A stretch of DNA of 64,000 bases from Thermohalobaculum sp039821125. Lineage in GTDB: Bacteria > Pseudomonadota > Alphaproteobacteria > Rhodobacterales > Rhodobacteraceae. The stretch's first letter is position 1. Every line of letters begins with the position of its first letter. The stretch lies in assembly GCA_039821125.1 (NCBI GenBank), contig JBCBOR010000011.1, positions 1 to 64,000 of the forward strand, in the 5' to 3' direction. Positions 23,535 to 32,981 of the stretch are shown one piece after another. The position numbers and the translations under genes are program-made. The notes under the pieces are model-generated. The model did not search any database. It was not told the DNA's origin and saw only the letters and a program-made list of their open reading frames with translations.

Positions 23535-24509
23535 TCAGCCCGCTTTGATCCGCGGATCGACAAGGCGCAGCGCGATGTCGGTCAGGATGTTGAAGATGAT
23601 CACCACCAGCGCCGAGAAGAACAGGATGCCCATGATCGTCGGCGTGTCCCGCGCCAGGATCGATTGCAGCGCCAGGGTGCCGAGGCCGGGCCAACTGAAA
23701 ACCGTTTCGACCACCACGGCGCCCGAGATGACCGAGGCGAACTGAAGCCCCGCCACGGTGATCACCGGGCCGACCGCATTCTTCAGCGCGTGCTTGTACA
23801 GCACCAGCCGCTCAGGCACGCCCTTGGCCCGTGCGGTGCGCACGTAATCCGCGCCCAGCACCTCCTGCATCGAGGCGCGCGCCAGTCGCGAGTACAGCGC
23901 CAGATAGATTGACGCCAAAGTCACCATCGGCAGCACCAGATGGTAGGCAATATCCAGCGCCTTGACGAAAAACCCGCCCTCGACTGTCACGTTCTGCATG
24001 CCGCCCACCGGGAAGACCGGAAAGATCGAGACGAAGAGGATGATCAGCAGGATCCCGGTCCAGAACACCGGCGCGGCAAAGCCAAAGAGGGCCAGGAACG
24101 TGACCACCGCATTCAGCACCCCGCGCGGGTTCTTGGCGGCCAGCACCCCCAGAACCGTGCCGATCACGATGGCCAGAAACTGCGCCGAGAACACCAGCAG
24201 CAGGGTCGCCGGCAACCGCTCCAGCACCAGCTCCGTCACCGGCGTGTTGTAGAAGTAGGAATACCCCAGATCGAACTGCACGACCCCCGCCATGTACCGC
24301 CAGAGCTGGACGTAGAACGGCTGATCCAGGCCGTACCGGACCCGGATTTCCTCGATGATCTCGGCATCGGCGCCGCCCATGTCACCGGCAATCGTGTCGG
24401 CGATATCGCCCGGCGCGACCGAGATCAGGCAGAAGTTCAGGATCAGCACGGCCAGCAGCAACAGCAGGCCATAGCCGATGCGGATGCCAAGGATACGCAG
24501 CAGATCCAT
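23535..24509 (-). CDS. Peptide-type ABC transporter permease (OppB/DppB-like)
   Basis: A 324-residue permease that forms the pore with the OppC-like subunit. The first membrane helix is IGYGLLLLLAVLILNFCLIS, directly followed by the VAPGD motif of the family. The usual periplasmic segment RYGLDQPFYVQLWRYMAG and FDLGYSYFYNTPV follow. The coupling loop reads EVLGADYVRTARAKGVPERL. Length and six predicted segments are normal. It is separated from the binding-protein gene by a strong double hairpin. Confidence 0.9.
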   Translation of the reverse strand: MDLLRILGIRIGYGLLLLLAVLILNFCLISVAPGDIADTIAGDMGGADAEIIEEIRVRYGLDQPFYVQLWRYMAGVVQFDLGYSYFYNTPVTELVLERLPATLLLVFSAQFLAIVIGTVLGVLAAKNPRGVLNAVVTFLALFGFAAPVFWTGILLIILFVSIFPVFPVGGMQNVTVEGGFFVKALDIAYHLVLPMVTLASIYLALYSRLARASMQEVLGADYVRTARAKGVPERLVLYKHALKNAVGPVITVAGLQFASVISGAVVVETVFSWPGLGTLALQSILARDTPTIMGILFFSALVVIIFNILTDIALRLVDPRIKAG

Positions 24510-24555
24510 CAGGCCCCCGGGACCCCCTCTTCATCTTGCCGGAAATACCTCGGGG

Positions 24556-24615
24556 TGCGGGGCAGCGCCCCGCAAGTCCCAGGCCGCCGCCCGTGCGCAA
24601 TCACACGGGCGGCGG
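24556..24615. repeat. Tandem hairpins between binding-protein and permease genes
   Basis: Two perfect inverted repeats lie in the 116-base gap. TGCGGGGC/GCCCCGCA (24556-24574) has a three-base loop. CCGCCGCCCGTG/CACGGGCGGCGG (24584-24615) has a 12-bp stem and an eight-base loop. No T-run follows on the minus strand. Such hairpins after an importer binding-protein gene usually protect its mRNA and lower expression of the permease genes. The first hairpin and its flank (cttcatcttgccggaaat) resemble a dispersed element I know from Rhodobacteraceae genomes. Confidence 0.7.
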
Positions 24616-24625
24616 CGGTCCGTGG

Positions 24626-26197
24626 TTACTTCAGATACACCTTGTCGTAGGGATGCGAGGTGCCCCAGATCGACTCCGGTGCGTTCCCGACCTTGGCGTT
24701 CGACACCGTGTGATAAGGCGAGGGGAACAGCGGATACAAAGGCAGCTCGTCGGCCAGGATCTGCTGGAACTCGGCATAGTACTTCTTGCGCAGCTCCTGA
24801 TCGTTGGTCGATCCGGCCAGCTCCATCAGCTCGTCCACCCGCGCGTTCGCGTATTGCTGGGTGTTCGACCAGATGACGCCCTTCTTGATGTTGTCGGACG
24901 AGTAGGTGCGGTGCACGCCGATCACCGGGTCGCCCCAGTTGAAGACGTTGTCGATGGTCATCTCGAACTCGTGGTTCGAGATCCGCTTGGCCCAGCTCGG
25001 GAAATCGGGCGAGGCCCGGACCGTCACATCGATGCCGATCTTCTTCAGTGCCGGTTTCATATACTCGGCGGGCGGCTTCACCGTCGGCCAGCCATAGTCA
25101 ACCGTCAGCTTGAAGCGCATGCCGTCATCGCCCTTGGCATAGCCCGCGTCATCCAACAGCTTGTTCGCCTTGTCGATGTCCAGCTCGTAGGCATAGACGC
25201 TGTCATCGTAGAACGGGCTGCCGGGGTGGATGCCGGTTTTGGACTCCTGCGCGGTACCGAGCATCAGCGCCTTCAGCATGAACTTGGTATCGACCGCATA
25301 GGCGATGGCTTTCCTCACCACCGGGTCGGCGGTCGGGCCGTCCTTGGTGTTGAACGCCAGCCAGTTGATCGGCCCGATAGCAGCATAGCCCTTGCCCGAG
25401 ACCAGGAGATCCGCGTTCTTCTTCAGCCGGGTCAGGTTGCGCGGATCCGCCTCGAAGCCCGACATCATGATCTCGCCGCTCTCGAGCGCGATGGTCCGGG
25501 CCGAGCCGTCCTTGACGATCCGCATCACGATCTTGTCGAGATAGGGCAGCCCGTCGAGGAAGTAGTTCTCGTTCTTCTCGAGGATGATGTGCTGGTCGCG
25601 CACGAACTCGACCAGTTTGAACGGGCCTGAGCCGACCACGTTCTCGGAATTCTGCGGGTGTGCTTTGGGGTCCTGCCCGTCGCCATAGACATGCTGTGGG
25701 ATGATCGACAGAAGTTGCGAGGACATCGCCAGCATCAGCGCCGGGTGCGGCTTGGACAGGCGCAGGATCGCGGTGTGCTCATCCGGCGTCTCGACGCTCT
25801 CGACCGGCGCGAACATCGACTTGAACGGGTGGTTGGCCTTCACCGTTTCGATGGAAAACGCCACGTCCTTCGAGGTGATCGGCTGGCCGTCGTGGAAGAC
25901 AGCATCCTTCACAAGGTTCAGCGTGACCGACAACTCGTCCGCCGAGATCTCCCAGCTTTCCGCGAGGTACGGCTGGGGGTTCCACCCCTCGTCATAGCGC
26001 AAAGGCGCCGCGAACAACTGCGTGCCCGGTTGGCCCGTGGCGGTGCCCGACTGCACCGCCGGGTTCAGGTGGCGCGGTGTCTGCTGGATCGCCATGACCA
26101 GCGTGCCGCCGGATTTGGGCTCGTCCGCCTGTGCGAACGGCACAACCGCGCCAGCGGTCAGGACCGCAGCGGTTGCGAGTGTGAACAGTCTCTTCAT
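24626..26197 (-). CDS. Peptide-type ABC transporter substrate-binding protein (SBP family 5)
   Basis: A 523-residue periplasmic binding protein of the DppA/OppA family (SBP_bac_5). The signal peptide is MKRLFTLATAAVLTAGAVVP with cleavage probably after AQA. The family signature region is GWNPQPYLAESWEISADELS with VTLNLVKDAVFHDGQPITS and KDVAFSIETVKANHP. Later come VVRKAIAYAVDTKFMLKALM and LDDAGYAKGDDGM. The ATG at 26197 follows AGGGAGAT. It heads the oppBCDF-like operon. The ligand may be a peptide, a glutathione-like compound or an opine, and cannot be told from sequence. Confidence 0.92.
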   Translation of the reverse strand: MKRLFTLATAAVLTAGAVVPFAQADEPKSGGTLVMAIQQTPRHLNPAVQSGTATGQPGTQLFAAPLRYDEGWNPQPYLAESWEISADELSVTLNLVKDAVFHDGQPITSKDVAFSIETVKANHPFKSMFAPVESVETPDEHTAILRLSKPHPALMLAMSSQLLSIIPQHVYGDGQDPKAHPQNSENVVGSGPFKLVEFVRDQHIILEKNENYFLDGLPYLDKIVMRIVKDGSARTIALESGEIMMSGFEADPRNLTRLKKNADLLVSGKGYAAIGPINWLAFNTKDGPTADPVVRKAIAYAVDTKFMLKALMLGTAQESKTGIHPGSPFYDDSVYAYELDIDKANKLLDDAGYAKGDDGMRFKLTVDYGWPTVKPPAEYMKPALKKIGIDVTVRASPDFPSWAKRISNHEFEMTIDNVFNWGDPVIGVHRTYSSDNIKKGVIWSNTQQYANARVDELMELAGSTNDQELRKKYYAEFQQILADELPLYPLFPSPYHTVSNAKVGNAPESIWGTSHPYDKVYLK

Positions 26198-26749
26198 GAT
26201 ATCTCCCTGTCTGTCCTGTCCCGGCCAGGCTGTGCCCACCCGGCGCCTTGCATCAGATGCAGGGCACAGGGTGCGACCGTCCCGGCTCGGCGTTCAGCCA
26301 CGTCGGCACTACGACACGTTTTGCAGTGCAGCGCAATGATGAAGCTGTGCCGAGAAATCCCGGCCGCGCACCAGACAGATCCATTCGCGGTTCTTTGATC
26401 ACCAGAGATCATCCCGATGAACCGCATCGACACGGGGCTGTCACATGAGGCCCGGCAAGGTTGTGGTTCGTGCTATCGCGTCTGCCCCGAGACCGGCGGT
26501 CTTGTCTGCGAAATGGCGCCGCGGCGCCGGTCAGGCAGGCTCCCGGGCCGAGACGCCGATCGCCTGCCCCGCGGTCGAGGGTGCCATGGACGATGCCGGT
26601 GTGAGGGTACCGGCACGTCCGCCGCCATGATGTCCCTGATTCTGATGCCGAATGTGCCTTGGATCTCGACCCCTCCGCCGAATGCGGTTAATGGGATATT
26701 ACGGCAAAACCGAAACAACCTTGGGCCGTTCGGGTCAGATGAGGGCGAT
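26198..26749. other. Intergenic region between divergent transporter genes
   Basis: This 552-base stretch separates the leftward peptide-binding-protein gene from the rightward TRAP binding-protein gene. It should carry both promoters. Open frames exist on both strands, but none shows a family signature or a supported ribosome site. No RNA gene or terminator was recognised. Confidence 0.4.
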
Positions 26750-27781
26750 ATGCGCATGAGACAGATCACTGGACTGATCGGGGTGGGCCTGTTGACCGGT
26801 GCGCTGGGGACAGACACCGCGCTGGCCGCCGACACCTCGGGCTGTCAGGATGGCGAGCGGGTGATCCGCTTCAGCCACGTCACCGCCGAGACCGGACATC
26901 CCAAAGGCCGGGCCGCGAAGGCGCTGGCCGAGCGCGTGAACGCCGAGTTCGACGGCACGCTTTGCATGATCATCTATCCCAATGCCGAACTGTATTCGGA
27001 CAACGAGGAACTTTTCGCCGCGATGCAGGCCGGCGAAGTGCAGATGGCTGCCCCCTCGCTGGCAAAAATGAGCGGTTTCTCCAAGGGATTCCAGGTCTTC
27101 GATCTGCCCTTCATGTTCCGCGACATGATCCACGTGATCGACTTCACCTACACGGACGAGGCGCAGGGCCTGCTGCGGTCGATGGACGGGACCGGTCTGA
27201 CGGGGCTTGCCTACTGGATGAACGGCATGCGCCAGATCTCGGCCAATCGTGCCCTGGAGGCGCCGGGCGATGTGGCCGGGCTGCGGTTCCGCATTCAGGG
27301 CTCGCCGGTCGAGCGCGCATATTACGGCCTGCTGGGTGCTGACGTGCAGAAGATGTCCTTCTCCAAGGTCTTCGGTGCCCTCGAGAGCGGTGAGGTCGAT
27401 GGGCAGGAGAACTCATGGTCCAACATCTACACCAAGGCGTTTCATACCGTTCAGCACTCGATCAACGAGACCAACCACAGCCTTATTGCCTATGCGCTCA
27501 TCGTCTCGACCGATTTCTGGCAGGGACTGCCGCGAAGACAGCGCGATCAGCTCAACCTTGTGATCCAGGAGGTCACGCACGAGTACAACGGCTTTGCCTT
27601 CCAGTTGGACGAGGTGAACCGGAGCAAGGTCTTCGAAAGCGACACCCCTGTGCGGGTCCTTGATGCGGACGCTCGGCAGCTTTGGGTCAACACATTGCGC
27701 CCGGTCTGGCAGCAGTTCGAGGGCGAGATTGGCGCTGGCCTGATCGCTGCGGCATCGGGCGGTGCGGTGGTGAACCAGTAG
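26750..27781 (+). CDS. TRAP transporter periplasmic binding protein (DctP family)
   Basis: A 343-residue DctP-type binding protein of tripartite ATP-independent transporters. A signal peptide ends near ALA (residues about 1-26). The mature part begins with VIRFSHVTAETGHPKGRAAK and continues LAERVNAEFDGTLCMIIYPN. ELYSDNEELFAAMQAGEVQM follows. The ligand-binding Arg region is GDVAGLRFRIQGSPV, and EVDGQENSWSNIYTKAF is the second conserved part. The ATG at 26750 has GAGGGCG upstream. No DctQ or DctM subunit is near, so it either serves a permease elsewhere or acts as a sensor-linked binder. The C-terminus is normal. Confidence 0.9.
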   Translation: MRMRQITGLIGVGLLTGALGTDTALAADTSGCQDGERVIRFSHVTAETGHPKGRAAKALAERVNAEFDGTLCMIIYPNAELYSDNEELFAAMQAGEVQMAAPSLAKMSGFSKGFQVFDLPFMFRDMIHVIDFTYTDEAQGLLRSMDGTGLTGLAYWMNGMRQISANRALEAPGDVAGLRFRIQGSPVERAYYGLLGADVQKMSFSKVFGALESGEVDGQENSWSNIYTKAFHTVQHSINETNHSLIAYALIVSTDFWQGLPRRQRDQLNLVIQEVTHEYNGFAFQLDEVNRSKVFESDTPVRVLDADARQLWVNTLRPVWQQFEGEIGAGLIAAASGGAVVNQ

Positions 27782-27806
27782 CGGGCGCCTTGGCGCGCGA
27801 ACTGCA

Positions 27807-29459
27807 CTAGGTCTTCGGACGGCCCACTGGCGTCAGGCTGTCGAAGTCGATCCCCGTCTCGGCCTTGTACTCGGCCTCGTCCCAGAAGCCGATCAGGACA
27901 CCCTGTTCTGCCGCCTTGCTCTGTCCTGTGAGAATCTCGGGCGTGGCCGTGATCCGGGTGTGGTGCCGGGTCGCCCAGGCCAGCAACGCCGCCTCCATCC
28001 GGGTGCGAACGTCGATGTGCTCAGGCGTGGTGGAAGCGCCGAGATCCGTCACCTCCGCCCGATCGGTTTCCAGATCGAACAGCACCGGGCGGAACCCCTC
28101 GCACCGGACATATTTCCAGCGCCCGTCGAAGATCATCACCGTGCGGGCATCCTCCTGCGGGACGTCCAGCGCGCGGGCCATCTCGGACCAGTGGTAGTCA
28201 TGCTCGGAAATCACATAGCGCCTGTTGGTCCCTCCGGTCCCATGCAGCACCGGGGTCAGGTCGCGGCCTTCGATGACATGCGGTTTCGGCCCGGCCCCCA
28301 TCGCGGCCATGAAGGTCGGCGCAAGGTCGATCATCTCGACCAGATCGTCCGACACGTGGCCGCGCGTTGCATCGGCCTCCGTCCGCGGGTCGGCGATGAT
28401 CAGCGGCACCTTCACGGCGACCTCGTGATAGAAATCCTTATCGCCCATCCAGTGGTCGCCCATGTAATCGCCATGGTCCGAGGTGAAGGCGATGATCGTG
28501 TTCTCGGTCAGCCCGCGCGCGTCCATCCACGCGAACAGCCGCCCGAGATTGTCATCGAGTTGCTTGATCAGGCCCATATAGGCCGGGATCACATGCTCGC
28601 GGACCTCGTCACGGGCAAAACACCGGCAGACCCGGGCATCGAGATAGGCCCGCATCAGCGGGTGATCGGTGGCGCGTTCAGCCGCGTCCCGGATCGGCGG
28701 CTGGACATGCGCCTCACCGTACATGTCGTGATAGGGCGCGGGCACGATGTAGGGCCAGTGCGGCTTGATGTAGCTGAGATGGCAACGCCACGGGCGGCCA
28801 TCGGCCTCCGCCTCCTCCATGAACGCCATGGCACGGTCGGTCATGTAGGCGGTCTCGGAATGCTCCTCCGGCACGTTGGCGGGCAGGCGCGAGTTCTTCA
28901 GCAGCCACGCCGACAGCCGCTCGCCATCCGCGCCCAGACCCGCATTCGCGAGATCGCCCCACGGGTTGTCCGACACGAAGCCCTGAGAGACCAGATAATC
29001 GTCATAGGCCGACCAGCGTTGCCGCGCCGTGTCTGGATGCAGGCCGTCATCCCGCTCGAACGGCTCGAACCCGCATTCGGCCCGGCGCACGCCGATCTCG
29101 GAGGCCGGGTCAATGCCCAGCCACGCCATCCCCTCGGCATCCGCGGCCATATGGGTCTTGCCGACCAGCACAGCGCGCGCGCCGGCCTCGCGCAGGTGAT
29201 CGCCCAGGGTCGGCTCGCCCACGCGAAGCGGCATGCTGTTCCACGTGCACCCGTGACTGCGCACGTACCGCCCTGTGTACGCGGACATCCGCGACGGCCC
29301 ACAGACCGGCGATTGGACGTAAGCGTTCGAGAACCGCACCCCCCGCGCCGCCAGCGCATCGATATGCGGCGTCTCCAGATGCGCGTGACCATAGCAACCG
29401 AGGTAATCGAACCTCAGCTGGTCCGCCATGATCCACAGCACGTTGGGCCGGTCGGTCAT
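27807..29459 (-). CDS. Sulfatase-like hydrolase
   Basis: A 550-residue alkaline-phosphatase-superfamily sulfatase, possibly acting on a sulfate ester or phosphonate monoester. The N-terminal metal site is NVLWIMADQLRFDYLGCYGH. Cys53 sits in SPVCGPSRMSAYTGR, the C-x-P-S-R motif whose Cys is turned into formylglycine. A second metal site lies in AFTSDHGDYMGDH, followed by VKVPLIIADP. No signal peptide is seen, suggesting a cytoplasmic enzyme. The ATG at 29459 is chosen because family homology starts there and GAAAGGCGAG precedes it. The N-terminal DQ pair and overall length resemble the phosphonate-monoester-hydrolase branch. It ends 25 bases from the convergent TRAP gene. Confidence 0.9.
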   Translation of the reverse strand: MTDRPNVLWIMADQLRFDYLGCYGHAHLETPHIDALAARGVRFSNAYVQSPVCGPSRMSAYTGRYVRSHGCTWNSMPLRVGEPTLGDHLREAGARAVLVGKTHMAADAEGMAWLGIDPASEIGVRRAECGFEPFERDDGLHPDTARQRWSAYDDYLVSQGFVSDNPWGDLANAGLGADGERLSAWLLKNSRLPANVPEEHSETAYMTDRAMAFMEEAEADGRPWRCHLSYIKPHWPYIVPAPYHDMYGEAHVQPPIRDAAERATDHPLMRAYLDARVCRCFARDEVREHVIPAYMGLIKQLDDNLGRLFAWMDARGLTENTIIAFTSDHGDYMGDHWMGDKDFYHEVAVKVPLIIADPRTEADATRGHVSDDLVEMIDLAPTFMAAMGAGPKPHVIEGRDLTPVLHGTGGTNRRYVISEHDYHWSEMARALDVPQEDARTVMIFDGRWKYVRCEGFRPVLFDLETDRAEVTDLGASTTPEHIDVRTRMEAALLAWATRHHTRITATPEILTGQSKAAEQGVLIGFWDEAEYKAETGIDFDSLTPVGRPKT

Positions 29460-29634
29460 CTCGCCTTTCTCGCCATCCTGCCGGGACAAGACCCGGAAAG
29501 CGCGCGGCTGGCAAGGGCGCCCGAAATCTGACGCGCCTTCACATCGCACCCGGCCCGGTTGATGCGGGCGGCGGATGCGCTAGACTCAGGTCAGCCAAAC
29601 AGCCAATTCCGCACGATTTTTCGATGGAGGCTTT

Positions 29635-32529
29635 ATGCGCCCTGTCCGCGCTTTGCTGACCGCCCTTTTCACTGCCTTGCCCACCCTCGCCATCGCTGCC
29701 GAGAGCCCGATCTCTGGCGCGCGCCAGCTGACCTTCGAGGGCAAGCGCGCGGGCGAGGGGTACTTCGCTGCCGATGGCTCGGCGATGATCTTCCAGAGCG
29801 AGCGGGACGAGAAAAACCCGTTCTACCAGATGTACCTGATGGATCTTGAGTCCGGCGATGTGGACCTGATGTCGCCCGGCATCGGCAAGACCACGTGCGG
29901 CTGGATCGCGCCTGATGGCTCCAAGGTGATGTTCTCGTCGACCCACCATGAGCCTGAGGCCGAGGCCAAGATGCAGGCCGAGCTGGACTTTCGCGCCTCG
30001 GGCCAGACGCGGCGATACTCGTGGGATTATGACCCGGAATACGAGATCTTCGCCCGCGACCTCGCGACGGGGGAATTTACCCGGCTCACCGATGCCCCGG
30101 GTTATGACGCCGAGGGGTCCTATTCCCCCGATGGCTCGAAGATCCTGTTCGCGTCAAACCGCCATGCTTACAGCGAAGAACTGACCGAGGCTGAGGCCAA
30201 GCGGCTCGAGATCGACCCGTCCTATTTCATGGACCTCTACGTGATGGACGGCGATGGCTCGAACGTGCGCCGCCTGACCGACGTTCCGGGCTATGACGGT
30301 GGCCCGTTCTGGAGCGCCGATGGCAGCCAGTTCACATGGCGCCGCTTTTCGGAAAGCGGGAAGACGGCAGAGGTGTTCGTCGCCAACGCCGATGGCTCGA
30401 ACCAGCGCCCCGTGACAGACATGGGCGTGATGTCCTGGGCGCCGTTCTTCCACCCCTCGGGCGCGTACCTGATCTTCAACACCAACCTGCTGGGGTTCGC
30501 GAATTTCGAGCTCTACATCGTGGATGTGGCGGGCACGCGCGAGCCGGTGCGGGTCTCCGACCGCGACGGGTTCGATGGCCTTGCGACGTTCACGCCGGAC
30601 GGCAAGAAGATCAGCTGGACGTCGAACGCGACCTCGACCGGGACCAGCCACATCTTCCTTGCCGACTGGGATCACGAGGCAGCTCTGGCGCTGCTCGATG
30701 CCGCGCCCGTGCGCGCCGCGGCCGCGACTTCGACCGTGCCCGCGACCCAGCCGGGGATCGAGGTGGCCGACATCAAGGCCCATGTCGACGCCCTGACCTC
30801 GGAAGAGATGGCGGGCCGTCTGACGGGCACCGAGGGCGAGCGTCTGGCCACCGCCTATGTGGCGGACGTGTTCGCCGCGCTGGGCCTGGTGCCCGCGGGC
30901 GATGACGGCACCTACTTCCAGCCGTTCGATTTCACCGCCGGGGTCGATCTCGGCCCGGCCAACGCGCTGTCGGTGTCGATCGATGGCGAGGCGACGGACA
31001 AGGCGGTGGGCGAGGCGTGGACGCCTCTGGCCTTCTCCGCCACCGGCGCGGTCGAGCAGGCGCCCGTCGCGTTCGCGGGCTATGGCCTGTTCGCGGCGCG
31101 CGAGGGCGACCAGCTCGGCATCAACAGCTATGGCGATCTCGACGTCACCGACAAGTGGGTGCTGATCTGGCGCGGGATGCCCGGCGATGCAGATGCCGCG
31201 CGGCGCACCTGGCTCTCGCGGTTCGCGGACATGCGCTACAAGGCGGCGGTTGCGAAGTCGCGCGGGGCCAAGGGTGTGATCTTCATGCCGCCCCTGCGTA
31301 ACGGGTTCGACGATGGCCTGCCGCGCCTGTCGTATGAGGCGATCTCGGGCGCTGCCAGCCTGCCGTCCATCGGGATTACCCGGGCCGAGGGGGCAGCGAT
31401 GCTGTCGATCCTGGGCGATGATCTCGAGACGATGAAGGCGGATGCCGAGGCGGGCAAACCGGCCAGCCGCGATCTGATCGGAGTCTCCATTACCACCGAG
31501 ATCGATCTGACGTTCGAGACCCGCACCGGGCGCAACGTGCTGGGGCGGCTGGCGCTGGGCGACAGCGATGCGCCGCCGCTGATGATCGGCGCCCATGTCG
31601 ATCACCTCGGCCGGGGCGAGACGTCGGGCTCCTTGGCGACGTCGGAGGAGGCCGGGCAGCTTCACCTTGGTGCCGATGACAATGCCTCGGGCGTTGCCGC
31701 GGTGATCGAGGTGGCCGAAAGGCTGGCCGACCTGCACGCGAGTGGCAAACTGAAGGCCAACCGCGATGTGGTGTTTGCCGCATGGTCGGGGGAGGAACTG
31801 GGTCTTCTGGGCGCCACGCACTTCACCGAGGCGGCGGCCGAGACAGCCGGGACCGAGGATCTGGCAGATCAGGTCAGCGCCTATATAAACCTCGACATGG
31901 TCGGGCGGCTTGACGACAAGGTCGTGGTTGGCGGCATTGGCTCTTCGCCGATCTGGGAGCGTGAGATCGAGCGGCGCAACGCCATCATCGGCCTGCCCAT
32001 CGTGACCAATGCCGACCCCTATCTGCCGACGGACGCAACCGCATTTTACCTGGCCAAGGTGCCGGTGATGTCGCTGTTCACTGGGGCTCATACGGACTAT
32101 CACACGCCGCGCGATACGGCGGACAAGCTGAACTATGACGGCATCCGCGACATTGCCCGGTTCGTGGCGCTGGTCGCGCGGTCCCGCGTGAAAGAGGCCG
32201 AGGAGCCGCCCTATGTCGAACGCGAACGCCCGCGCAGCGAGGGCGGCGGGCGGATGTCCGGCGTCTTCCTCGGCACCATTCCCGACTATGCGCAGGAGGG
32301 GGTGACGGGCGTGGCGTTGTCGGGGGTCGTCAAGGGTGGCCCTGCCGAGGAAGCAGGACTGACCGGCGGCGACGTGATGGTCGGTCTGGCCGGGCAGGAG
32401 CTGGAGAACATCTATGATTTCGTGCGCACACTGAACGGTCTGAAGCCGGGCGAGACTGTACCCGTCGCCGTCATGCGCGATGGCGCACGGGTCGAGATGG
32501 AGGTGACGCCGCGCACCCGCGACAAGTAA
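29635..32529 (+). CDS. Secreted M28 metallopeptidase with beta-propeller and PDZ domains
   Basis: A 964-residue exported protein with three parts. A signal peptide (residues about 1-22, ending AIAA) leads into a TolB/WD40-like propeller (about 27-350, repeats such as PDGSKILFASNR and PDGKKISWTSN). Next come a PA-like region (about 480-600) and the M28 zinc aminopeptidase. Its ligands are visible in IGAHVDHLG, GADDNASG, SGEELGLLG, NLDMVGR and DYHTPRD. The C-terminal part (about 870-960) is a PDZ domain (GVALSGVVKGGPAEEAGLTG). It probably degrades peptides in the periplasm or outside. A GGAGG site precedes the ATG. Confidence 0.92.
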   Translation: MRPVRALLTALFTALPTLAIAAESPISGARQLTFEGKRAGEGYFAADGSAMIFQSERDEKNPFYQMYLMDLESGDVDLMSPGIGKTTCGWIAPDGSKVMFSSTHHEPEAEAKMQAELDFRASGQTRRYSWDYDPEYEIFARDLATGEFTRLTDAPGYDAEGSYSPDGSKILFASNRHAYSEELTEAEAKRLEIDPSYFMDLYVMDGDGSNVRRLTDVPGYDGGPFWSADGSQFTWRRFSESGKTAEVFVANADGSNQRPVTDMGVMSWAPFFHPSGAYLIFNTNLLGFANFELYIVDVAGTREPVRVSDRDGFDGLATFTPDGKKISWTSNATSTGTSHIFLADWDHEAALALLDAAPVRAAAATSTVPATQPGIEVADIKAHVDALTSEEMAGRLTGTEGERLATAYVADVFAALGLVPAGDDGTYFQPFDFTAGVDLGPANALSVSIDGEATDKAVGEAWTPLAFSATGAVEQAPVAFAGYGLFAAREGDQLGINSYGDLDVTDKWVLIWRGMPGDADAARRTWLSRFADMRYKAAVAKSRGAKGVIFMPPLRNGFDDGLPRLSYEAISGAASLPSIGITRAEGAAMLSILGDDLETMKADAEAGKPASRDLIGVSITTEIDLTFETRTGRNVLGRLALGDSDAPPLMIGAHVDHLGRGETSGSLATSEEAGQLHLGADDNASGVAAVIEVAERLADLHASGKLKANRDVVFAAWSGEELGLLGATHFTEAAAETAGTEDLADQVSAYINLDMVGRLDDKVVVGGIGSSPIWEREIERRNAIIGLPIVTNADPYLPTDATAFYLAKVPVMSLFTGAHTDYHTPRDTADKLNYDGIRDIARFVALVARSRVKEAEEPPYVERERPRSEGGGRMSGVFLGTIPDYAQEGVTGVALSGVVKGGPAEEAGLTGGDVMVGLAGQELENIYDFVRTLNGLKPGETVPVAVMRDGARVEMEVTPRTRDK

Positions 32530-32537
32530 CGCGGGCG

Positions 32538-32981
32538 CTAGCTCTTCTCCGCCAGCATCCGCATCATCGTGCGTAGGGCCATCTCGTAGCCGAGCGCGCC
32601 GAACCCCGCGACAATCCCAGTTGCAACGGGTGAGACATACGAATGATGCCTGAACGCCTCGCGCGCATGGGGATTGGACAGGTGCAACTCGATGATCGGG
32701 ATATCCAGCATCTTCAGCGCATCGCAGACCGCGACCGAGGTGTGCGTATAGGCCGCCGGGTTGATGATCACCCCCGCCGCATCGGTGCGCGCGTCGTGGA
32801 TGTGCTCGACCAACCCGCCCTCGTGATTGGTCTGACGCAGGCGGATCGTGATCCCCTCGGGCGCGGCAATCCCGGTCAGCGTCGCCTCGATATCGGCCAG
32901 CGTGGTGGCGCCATAGATCTCGGGCTCGCGCTGACCCAGCAGGTTCAGGTTCGGTCCGTTCAGAACGTGGATCTCGGTCAT
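32538..32981 (-). CDS. aroQ: Type II 3-dehydroquinate dehydratase
   Basis: A 147-residue type II dehydroquinase, which makes 3-dehydroshikimate in the shikimate pathway. The opening IHVLNGPNLNLLGQREPEIY carries the catalytic Tyr and the flexible-loop Arg. VIINPAAYTHTSVAV and the catalytic His in ELHLSNPHAREAFRHHSYVS follow. The ATG at 32981 is the family start, and longer in-frame versions are not conserved. The gene ends eight bases from the convergent peptidase gene. Confidence 0.95.
   Translation of the reverse strand: MTEIHVLNGPNLNLLGQREPEIYGATTLADIEATLTGIAAPEGITIRLRQTNHEGGLVEHIHDARTDAAGVIINPAAYTHTSVAVCDALKMLDIPIIELHLSNPHAREAFRHHSYVSPVATGIVAGFGALGYEMALRTMMRMLAEKS

Noticed and set aside
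27782..27806. GCGCC-TT-GGCGC inverted repeat between convergent TRAP and sulfatase genes
   Set aside because: The stem is only five bases and no T-run follows on either strand, so a terminator is not supported.
30154..32103. 649-codon minus-strand open frame across the M28 peptidase
   Set aside because: The plus strand has all five zinc-site motifs. The minus-strand peptide is Arg/His/Gly-rich noise.
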